DNA of 13,595 bases from SZAS-103 sp038323475 (GTDB lineage: Bacteria; Pseudomonadota; Gammaproteobacteria; Xanthomonadales; Xanthomonadaceae): contig JBBQHA010000088.1 of assembly GCA_038323475.1 (NCBI GenBank), forward strand, positions 1-13,595, given 5' to 3'. Below the pieces are notes generated by a model. The model was not told the DNA's origin. It saw only the letters and a list, made by a program, of their open reading frames with translations, and searched no databases. Shown in pieces: positions 8,087 to 13,595 of this stretch. The position numbers and the translations under genes are program-made. The stretch's first letter is position 1. Each line of letters starts with the position of its first letter.

Positions 8087-9505
8087 TCATTGCAACGACA
8101 GCGTGCCGACCAGTTGCCCGCGCAGCAGGGTGAACTGCAGTCGCGTCGGCTTCGCTTCGAGTGCCGCCTGCAGCGCGGCCAGGTCGGGTACGTCAGTGCC
8201 GTTGATCTGCGCCACCAGGTCGCCGCGCTGCAGGTTGTTGGCGAATGCGCGGCTGCCGGGCGCGACCTGTGCTACGACGACGCCGGCGAGTCCTTTCTGT
8301 TTCAGGTTCAGCGGCAGGTCGCCGAATGTCGCGCCCTGCAGGCGCGGATCGAGCATGGCCCCGGCCAGCTTGTCCGCCTGCACCTTCAGCGCTGCCGACA
8401 GCACCAGGCTCTGACCGTCGCGCACGACATTCACGGTCACCGGCTTGCCGACCGGCAACAGGCCTTCCTGGTTGTGCAGCGCCTGGCTGTTGGCGATCTG
8501 CTGGCTGTTCATCGCGGTGATGACGTCGCCGACCTGCACCCCGGCGGCCTGCGCGGCCGATCCCGGGTACACGCGCGCAACCAGCGTCCCGTGGCTCGAC
8601 GCCAGTTTCATCGCGCGCACGATCCTGTCGCTGAGGTCCTGCGCCTCCACCCCCAGCGAGCCGCGCGCGACCTTGCCGGTCGCAAGCAACTGGCGCATCA
8701 CGTCGCCGGCCATCGAGGACGGAATCGCGAACCCGATGCCGATGTTGCCGTTGTTGCTGTCGGAGGGATTGAAGTTCGCGGTGTTGATTCCGACCAGTTC
8801 GCCGCGGAGGTTGACCAGGGCGCCGCCCGAATTGCCCGGGTTGATCGAGGCATCGGTCTGGATGAAGTTCTGGTAGCCAAGTCCCTGGAAGCCGCTGCGG
8901 CCGAGCGCGGAAACGATGCCCGAGGTCACCGTCTGGCCGAGGCCGAACGGATTGCCGACCGCCACCACGAAATCGCCGACCTGCAGCTGGGTCGAATCGG
9001 CGAGCTTCAACGCGGTCAGGTGATCGGCCGGGATCCGCACCAGCGCCACATCGGAGTCGGGGTCGGCCCCGACCACCTGGCCTTCCAGCGTGCGGCCGTC
9101 GGCCAGGGTCACGGTGATGCCGTCCGCGTCCGCGATCACATGGTTGTTGGTCAATACCAGGCCGCGCGCGGCGTCCACGACCACGCCGGAGCCCAGCGAC
9201 TGGCGGAAGTCGGGAATCCCGAAGGCCTGCCGGAACAGGGGGTCGTTCGCGAGGGGGTTGTTCGTGCGCACGATCTGCTTGCTCTGGATGTTCACCACCG
9301 CCGGGGTCACGTTGCGCAGCATCGGCGCGAGCGACGGCAGCGGCTGGCCGCCGGCCTCGGCGGGCAGCGCGGCGCGGGCCTGCGGCAACGCGACATCGAT
9401 CGGCGCGACGGACGCCGGTGTCCGGGCTGGCTCGAAATGGCTGACGGCTGCGCCACCGAAAGCGGCGGCGAGCAGGAGCGAGAGGGTCGTGGGAAGTGGG
9501 CGCAT
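8087..9505 (-). CDS. Periplasmic Do-family serine endoprotease (DegP/DegQ/MucD-like)
   Basis: Exported trypsin-like protease/chaperone of 472 residues that degrades misfolded envelope proteins. A signal peptide begins MRPLPTTLSLLLAAAFGG. The catalytic triad is H122 (TNNHVIAD), D152 (PDSDVAL) and S226 (GNSGG). PDZ1 spans about 283-373 and PDZ2 about 395-472, the full Do-protease layout and usual length, so it is DegP/DegQ/MucD-like and not the single-PDZ DegS. The open frame extends upstream to a TTG at 9541, but only the ATG at 9503-9505 gives a proper signal peptide. No Shine-Dalgarno precedes it; instead a sigma-E-like promoter ends five bases before the ATG. The gene is divergent from the giant adhesin gene, whose transit through the periplasm it might police. 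It stands apart from the DUF883 set by 122 bp. Confidence 0.94.
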   Translation of the reverse strand: MRPLPTTLSLLLAAAFGGAAVSHFEPARTPASVAPIDVALPQARAALPAEAGGQPLPSLAPMLRNVTPAVVNIQSKQIVRTNNPLANDPLFRQAFGIPDFRQSLGSGVVVDAARGLVLTNNHVIADADGITVTLADGRTLEGQVVGADPDSDVALVRIPADHLTALKLADSTQLQVGDFVVAVGNPFGLGQTVTSGIVSALGRSGFQGLGYQNFIQTDASINPGNSGGALVNLRGELVGINTANFNPSDSNNGNIGIGFAIPSSMAGDVMRQLLATGKVARGSLGVEAQDLSDRIVRAMKLASSHGTLVARVYPGSAAQAAGVQVGDVITAMNSQQIANSQALHNQEGLLPVGKPVTVNVVRDGQSLVLSAALKVQADKLAGAMLDPRLQGATFGDLPLNLKQKGLAGVVVAQVAPGSRAFANNLQRGDLVAQINGTDVPDLAALQAALEAKPTRLQFTLLRGQLVGTLSLQ

Positions 9506-9510
9506 GGGTA

Positions 9511-9539
9511 TTCGATCTGGGGAGCAGAACCGAAGTTCC
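9511..9539 (-). promoter_or_regulatory. Sigma-E (ECF)-like promoter of the Do-protease gene, probably giving a leaderless mRNA
   Basis: On the minus strand, GGAACTT (9533-9539) is an exact match to the sigma-E -35 consensus. After a 17-bp spacer, TCGAA (9511-9515) fits the -10 pattern TCnnA. Only five bases (TACCC) separate it from the ATG, so transcription would begin at or within a base or two of the start codon. This agrees with the absence of a Shine-Dalgarno. Do proteases are classic targets of envelope-stress sigma factors. The spacing and identity are seen directly; activity is inferred. Confidence 0.55.
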
Positions 9540-9810
9540 AAGTATCACACCGCGGATTGAATCGGAACTGAGCGCCGGCCTTCCCCAGACGCAGCGATGC
9601 CGACCTGTGCCGGCCATGGCGCTGCACATCGTACATTACGGATCTGTCATCTGCGATGAAGCACGCAGAAGCAGCCTGTTCTAGTAATCCATGCTTGCAC
9701 CAAGGGTGCTCGCCGCCCCGAGTCGCCCCTTCGCAGGCGATTGGCCCCCCGAACAAATCCGGTGATCGTGTCTGCCCGCTTTCTGCGCGTCAGGAAGTGG
9801 AGGCATCCGT

Positions 9811-9841
9811 TTGTCGCCGGTCGACAACCCTCGTGACGAGG
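9811..9841 (+). promoter_or_regulatory. Two back-to-back hairpins in the probable adhesin leader
   Basis: TTGTCG-CCGGT-CGACAA (9811-9827) and CCTCG-TGA-CGAGG (9829-9841) are perfect inverted repeats separated by a single base, ending 50 bp before the adhesin ATG. They could be DNA operators or RNA structures that tune expression of the adhesin. Neither has a following T-run, so they are not ordinary intrinsic terminators. No known riboswitch class was recognised. Confidence 0.35.
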
Positions 9842-9877
9842 CTTGCATTGTTGACCCAACACCAAGGCCTTCCGGCC

Positions 9878-9885
9878 AGAAGAGG
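9878..9885 (+). promoter_or_regulatory. Strong ribosome binding site of the adhesin
   Basis: AGAAGAGG lies six bases before the ATG at 9892. It fixes the adhesin start and places MKNSQKRLLTLCILFAM as the signal peptide. It is one of the best Shine-Dalgarno matches in the window. Confidence 0.75.
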
Positions 9886-9891
9886 TTACCC

Positions 9892-12800
9892 ATGAAAAAT
9901 TCCCAGAAACGCCTGTTGACACTGTGCATTCTGTTCGCGATGACCGGCGGCAATGCGGCGATCGCGGGCACGACCGACTGCCCGCCAGCGGGCGGCTCGA
10001 CGGCAACGGGTACCAAGGCCGTCGCCTGCGGCTACGGCGATGTGGCGAGCGGCCTCCACAGCAGCGCCTTCGGCTACAAGAGTACGGCTTCGGGCGCGTA
10101 CAGCACGGCACTGGGTTACGACAACTCCGCGACCAACTACGACAGCGTCGCACTCGGTAATCGCAACTTGGCAAGCGGTCAGGAAGCCAGTGCGGTCGGT
10201 AGCGGGAACACCGCCCATGGCGACTCCAGCATGGCGATCGGCTCGGGCAACTACGCCGGAGGCGTTTCCGACAGCGCGATCGGCGCCGCAAACAGGACGA
10301 CGGGCACTAGCAGCAGTGCGGTCGGTTTTTATAACCACGCGTACGGCAATGCCGCAAGCGCATTTGGCTACAAGAACGTCGCATCTGGCGTTCAAAGCAG
10401 CGCATTCGGCGAATTCAATGAGGCGCAAAGCGCCAAGGCGACCGCCTTCGGCTACCGGAACGTGGCGAAGGGTACGAAGAGCGCTGCCATCGGCTATGGG
10501 AACTACGCGACCATGTCACGCGACAGCACGATCGGCGACGGCAACTATGCTTCCGGCACGGTCTTCGGAGGGGCGAGCGCTTTCGGATTGGGGAACCGCG
10601 CCACTGGCGACTACAGCAGCGCAATTGGCTTCGACAATGTCGCCGGCGGGACTCGCAGCAATGCGATTGGCGACTACAACAATGCGTCTGGCGTGAACGC
10701 CAGCGCCATGGGCTATCGCAACACCGCGTCCGGCAGGAGCAGCAGCGCAATCGGAAAGTACAACACCGCCAAGGGCGTCTACAGCAGTGCCATCGGGTAC
10801 AACAACACGGCGTCCGGCATTCGCGGCAGCGCGATCGGCGGCGGCAACGACGCGTCGGGAAATTTCGGCAGCGCCATTGGATTCGGCAACCACGCCACGT
10901 TCCTCGCAAGCAGCGCGATTGGCATGGGCAACATTGCATCCGCCTGGGAAAGCAACGCCATCGGCTACAACAACGCCAGTACGGGCGGGCAGAGTAGCGC
11001 CATCGGCTTCCGCAACGCCGCAGCCGGGTACCGGAGTAGCGCAGTCGGATACGTCAACACCGCGTCGGCCGCATATGCCAGCGCATTCGGCGTCGAGAAC
11101 ACGGCCGATGGCCTCAATTCGGCGGCCTTCGGTTACATGAATTCAGCATCGAAGCAGGGCGCCACCGCGATCGGCCATACGAACACCGCTTCGGGCCTTC
11201 ACAGCAATGCAGTCGGCTACAAGAACCTCGCATCGGGAACCGACAGTTCGGCGTTTGGTTACTTCAACCACGCCACCGGCACCGGCGGGACCGCGATCGG
11301 ATACGGCAACCTCGCATCGACGTTTGCCGGAGCGATCGGCATCGACAACAGCGCATCTTCGACCGGCAGCAGCGCGCTCGGCTATGCGAATACGTCGTCC
11401 GCAGTGCAAAGCAGTGCGGTTGGCTTCAGCAACAAGGCTTCGGCAGCGCACGCGAGTTCGGTTGGCTATTACAACAATGCGTCCGGCGCCGACAGTAGCG
11501 CGATCGGCGACAGGAACGTCGCATCGGGACCCAGCAGCACCGCGCTCGGTTCCTATAACACCGCCACCGTGTCGCAGAGCAGCGCCATTGGCATGGGCAA
11601 CACCGCGACGGGAAGCTTGGGCAGCGCCATCGGCGCGGGAAACCTGGCATCCGGCGTCGACGGCAATGCGTTCGGCTATTCCAATACCGCATCCGGCCCG
11701 CATGGCTCTGCCTTCGGCTCGCAGAACGTTGCGTACGGCCAGTACAGTGACGCATTCGGCTTTGCGAACACGGCGGACGGGTTCCGCAGCTCCGCGTTTG
11801 GCATGAACAACCATGCGTCGGACAACGACGCGGTTGCATTCGGTTTCGGCAACGCGGCGTCCGGCACCTACAGCTCGGCTGTCGGCTACAAGAACACCGC
11901 CTCAGGCCAGTCGAGTTCGGCGGTTGGCGCGAAGAACACCGCGTCGAACCTGGAGTCCAGCGCATTCGGATTCGGCAACAACGTGACGACCGGTTCCAGC
12001 AGCGCGTTCGGCGACCGCAACACGGTCTCAGGCTTCCGCTCTACAGCGGTCGGTTCGGTCAACGCAAGCTCGGGAGCGAAGAGCAGCGCGTTCGGTGTCT
12101 ACAACACCGCCTCGGGCGGCAGCAGCGTGGCGATCGGCGTTTCGAACTACGCCACCGGATACGACAGCGTCGCGATCGGCGTGCGCAGCAGCAGCGCCGG
12201 CGGAGACGCCGTCGCGATGGGTTTTAACAGCCACGCGGTGGGCGGCTCGAGCATCGCGGTCGGCACCTCGACTTTCGCCTACGGGGCCCAAAGTGTCGCG
12301 ATCGGTACGTTTGCTTCGGCTAGCGGCGCGTACAGCTCCGCCCTCGGCAACAGCGCGAGGGCGTCCGGCAAGGGCGCTTCGGCGATGGGCGATGTGGCGC
12401 ATGCCTACGGCGACTTCAGTGTTGCCTCCGGCTATTTCAGCGTCGCCACCGGCGACAAGAGCGTCGCGACCGGTTTCCGTGCAATCGCCGCGGGCTACGG
12501 CGCGACCGCGACGGGCGGATTCGCCAGCGCAACCGGCAAGTTCAGCACCGCGGACGGATACAAGGCCTCGGCATCCGGCGCCTACGGCGACGCGTTTGGC
12601 TTCGGCAACACCGCGTCCGGCAACTTCAGCAGCGCGGTCGGCGTCAGCAACGTGGCGTCCGGGAACAAGAGCAGCGCGTTCGGCAATGCCAATGCCGCAT
12701 CCGGTTCGAACAGCACGGCAGTTGGCGGCCAGAACGTGGCATCCGGCGTCAATGGCGATGCGGTCGGCTTCAAGAACACCGCTTCAGGCGGCAACAGCAA

Positions 12801-13595
12801 CGCGTTCGGCAATGGCAACACGGCGAGCGCGGCATCCAGCAGCGCGTTCGGCTTCGGCAACGCGGCGAGCGGGATCCGCAGCAGTTCCTTCGGCGTGCAG
12901 AACGCGGCGAGCGGGCTGGACAGCAGCGCGTTCGGCTTCGGCAACACCGCGAGCGGCGCGATGAGCCTGGCGGCGGGTGCGAAGTCGACGGCGAGCGGCG
13001 CTCGCGGCGTCGCGATCGGCGGCTGGATCGACCGCAACCACGACGGCATCGTCGATCCGGGCGAAGTGACCGTCGCGGCGGGGGTGGACAGCATCGCGAT
13101 CGGCACCGGCGCCAACGCGGCCGGCCGCGACGACATCGCGCTCGGCGACGGCAGTTCCACGACCGGCGTGAGCGAGGTGGCGATCGGCAAGGGCGCGAGT
13201 GCGACGGCGAACAATGCGGTCGCCCTGGGCGCGGGTTCGATCGCCGACCGCATCAACACGGTGTCGGTGGGCAGCGTCGGCGCCGAGCGGCAGATCACCA
13301 ATGTCGCGGCCGGCACCCACGATACCGATGCGGTCAACGTCGGCCAGCTGAACGCGGCGACCACAGCGATCGCGCAGGTGCAGACGACGGCGGCCACGGC
13401 CCTGACCACCGCGAGCACCGCCCTGACCACGGCGAACAACGCCCTCGCCGAAAGCAATGCGCAGATCGGAATGCTCGCGAACTCGGCCGGCCCGAACGCG
13501 ATCGATGCGGGCGACGCCGAAACCTTGGTCGCGGCGAATGCGCATGCCGATGCGGGCAATGCGACCACGCTGTCCTCGGCGAACGCGCATGCGGA
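9892..13595 (+). CDS. Giant YadA-type trimeric autotransporter adhesin (3' end beyond window)
   Basis: Surface adhesin of the type Vc secretion family, exported by Sec and anchored as a trimer in the outer membrane; 1234 codons are visible without a stop. Order: signal peptide (1-25, cleavage likely after NAAIA), a short N-cap with C30 and C46 (26-51), a head of about 75 repeats of 14 residues (52-1117; consensus like ASGxxSSAIGYxNT), a neck (1122-1153, ending ITNVAAGTHDTDAVNVGQL), and a coiled-coil stalk that runs off the edge. The repeats are YadA-head/Hep_Hag units that form a left-handed beta-roll. An EF-hand-type loop DRNHDGIVDPGE interrupts repeat 71 (1047-1058). The C-terminal YadA anchor barrel must lie beyond 13595. 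No other cysteine is visible in the mature part. The start is set by a strong ribosome site. XadA/YadA-like identity is firm at family level; the ligand and exact length are unknown. Confidence 0.95.
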   Translation, partial: MKNSQKRLLTLCILFAMTGGNAAIAGTTDCPPAGGSTATGTKAVACGYGDVASGLHSSAFGYKSTASGAYSTALGYDNSATNYDSVALGNRNLASGQEASAVGSGNTAHGDSSMAIGSGNYAGGVSDSAIGAANRTTGTSSSAVGFYNHAYGNAASAFGYKNVASGVQSSAFGEFNEAQSAKATAFGYRNVAKGTKSAAIGYGNYATMSRDSTIGDGNYASGTVFGGASAFGLGNRATGDYSSAIGFDNVAGGTRSNAIGDYNNASGVNASAMGYRNTASGRSSSAIGKYNTAKGVYSSAIGYNNTASGIRGSAIGGGNDASGNFGSAIGFGNHATFLASSAIGMGNIASAWESNAIGYNNASTGGQSSAIGFRNAAAGYRSSAVGYVNTASAAYASAFGVENTADGLNSAAFGYMNSASKQGATAIGHTNTASGLHSNAVGYKNLASGTDSSAFGYFNHATGTGGTAIGYGNLASTFAGAIGIDNSASSTGSSALGYANTSSAVQSSAVGFSNKASAAHASSVGYYNNASGADSSAIGDRNVASGPSSTALGSYNTATVSQSSAIGMGNTATGSLGSAIGAGNLASGVDGNAFGYSNTASGPHGSAFGSQNVAYGQYSDAFGFANTADGFRSSAFGMNNHASDNDAVAFGFGNAASGTYSSAVGYKNTASGQSSSAVGAKNTASNLESSAFGFGNNVTTGSSSAFGDRNTVSGFRSTAVGSVNASSGAKSSAFGVYNTASGGSSVAIGVSNYATGYDSVAIGVRSSSAGGDAVAMGFNSHAVGGSSIAVGTSTFAYGAQSVAIGTFASASGAYSSALGNSARASGKGASAMGDVAHAYGDFSVASGYFSVATGDKSVATGFRAIAAGYGATATGGFASATGKFSTADGYKASASGAYGDAFGFGNTASGNFSSAVGVSNVASGNKSSAFGNANAASGSNSTAVGGQNVASGVNGDAVGFKNTASGGNSNAFGNGNTASAASSSAFGFGNAASGIRSSSFGVQNAASGLDSSAFGFGNTASGAMSLAAGAKSTASGARGVAIGGWIDRNHDGIVDPGEVTVAAGVDSIAIGTGANAAGRDDIALGDGSSTTGVSEVAIGKGASATANNAVALGAGSIADRINTVSVGSVGAERQITNVAAGTHDTDAVNVGQLNAATTAIAQVQTTAATALTTASTALTTANNALAESNAQIGMLANSAGPNAIDAGDAETLVAANAHADAGNATTLSSANAHA
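10045..13242 (+). repeat. Coding array of about 75 degenerate 42-bp (14-residue) repeats
   Basis: The period is exactly 14 codons throughout, with three exceptions: repeat 13 (residues 220-236) is three residues longer, repeat 31 (475-487) is one shorter, and repeat 71 (1034-1061) is doubled to 28. Position 10 of the unit is almost always Gly and position 8 nearly always Ala. Position 13 is Asn in repeats 2-50 (10087-12150) and 61-69 (12571-12948), but never in repeats 51-60 (12151-12570). DNA copies are well diverged, so the array looks old and not prone to simple slippage. Repeats 67-71 are an exception, sharing the AGC serine codon. Confidence 0.92.
13030..13065 (+). other. EF-hand-type calcium-binding loop inserted in the adhesin head
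   Basis: The 12 residues DRNHDGIVDPGE (1047-1058) match the EF-hand loop rule at every ligand position: D1, N3, D5, G6, hydrophobic V8, D9 and E12. The loop sits within the last head repeats before the neck, and the doubled unit (28 residues) keeps the 14-residue register. Isolated loops of this kind, without flanking EF helices, are known in dockerins and bacterial surface proteins. Calcium binding is inferred. Confidence 0.75.
13255..13350 (+). other. YadA-type neck region joining head to stalk
   Basis: Residues 1122-1153 start NTVSVGS and end DTDAVNVGQL, the standard neck that joins the wide beta-roll to the narrow coiled coil. Directly after it, the stalk runs in heptads (TTAATAL, TTASTAL, TTANNAL, AESNAQI), then in units of 15 residues (leucines at 13525 and 13570 are 45 bp apart, with ANAHAD in each unit). 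Confidence 0.88.

Larger units (their letters stand above)
9506..9891. other. 386-bp divergent spacer between the protease and adhesin genes
   Basis: I see no convincing gene or structural RNA here. Near the left end is the sigma-E-like promoter of the protease. A small hairpin, GCACC-AAG-GGTGC, lies at 9697-9709. Two adjacent hairpins lie at 9811-9841, and a strong ribosome site precedes the adhesin. I could not identify a clear -35/-10 pair for the adhesin. The right half (9640-9891) looks less GC-biased than the flanking genes, as expected for a promoter/leader region. Confidence 0.6.

Noticed and set aside
9506..9541. Upstream TTG start for the Do protease adding 12 residues
   Set aside because: It would place charged residues before the signal peptide and overlap the sigma-E-like promoter; no ribosome site supports it.
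9680..9689. Short CTAGTAATC match to a conserved 16S rRNA stretch
   Set aside because: Only about ten bases agree and the flanks differ, so it is chance.
9656..9895. A 79-residue plus-strand open frame whose stop overlaps the adhesin ATG as ATGA
   Set aside because: No ribosome site at its start, a Cys/Arg/Pro-rich composition with no domain look, and it covers the hairpins and leader. The overlap is probably chance.
10045..13242. Regular 42-bp periodicity as a possible CRISPR array
   Set aside because: The period is continuously coding with one reading frame, there are no conserved repeats with unique spacers, and the product is a YadA head.
12582..13568. A 328-residue minus-strand open frame and several similar ones antisense to the adhesin
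   Set aside because: The repeated GC-rich codons of the adhesin keep the opposite strand open. The product is a low-complexity echo of the repeat, without ribosome sites.
9892..13595. Phase variation of the adhesin by repeat slippage
   Set aside because: No homopolymer or short tandem tract was seen in the start region, and the 42-bp units are too diverged and are in frame.

Overview
The window is GC-rich proteobacterial DNA. Gene content (an ABC export operon with a membrane fusion protein, a YqjD/YqjE-type membrane gene pair, a Do-family protease and a very large YadA-type adhesin) and codon use suggest a gammaproteobacterium near Xanthomonadales/Lysobacterales. That placement is an inference from style, not from a marker gene.

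Layout. Positions 1-9505 are all on the minus strand, so the genes read from right to left. Positions 9892-13595 hold one gene on the plus strand that runs off the right edge. From right to left on the minus strand: a Do/DegQ-type periplasmic serine protease (8087-9505); a tight set of four small or membrane genes (DUF883/YqjD-like, YqjE-like, an unknown glycine/alanine-rich protein, and an AI-2E family transporter; 5660-7964); a YigB-like HAD phosphatase overlapping an M17 leucyl aminopeptidase (3400-5558); and a three-gene export operon of membrane fusion protein, ATPase and FtsX/MacB-type permease (1-3152), cut by the left edge.

The most striking object is the plus-strand gene. It encodes a trimeric autotransporter adhesin with 1234 residues visible and the C-terminal anchor outside the window. 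Its head is an array of about 75 repeats of 14 residues (42 bp). The same asparagine occurs in repeats 2-50 without exception, is absent from repeats 51-60, and returns in repeats 61-69. Just before the neck, one repeat carries a perfect 12-residue EF-hand-type calcium loop, and the extra sequence is exactly one 14-residue period. A neck motif follows, then a coiled-coil stalk that starts in heptads and continues with a 15-residue period.

How the genes fit together. Most of the window concerns the cell envelope: export across the inner membrane, inner-membrane stress-type proteins, periplasmic proteolysis and a surface adhesin. The protease gene has a sigma-E-like promoter ending at its start codon. 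It lies head-to-head with the adhesin across a 386-bp spacer, so periplasmic quality control of the giant adhesin is plausible but unproven.
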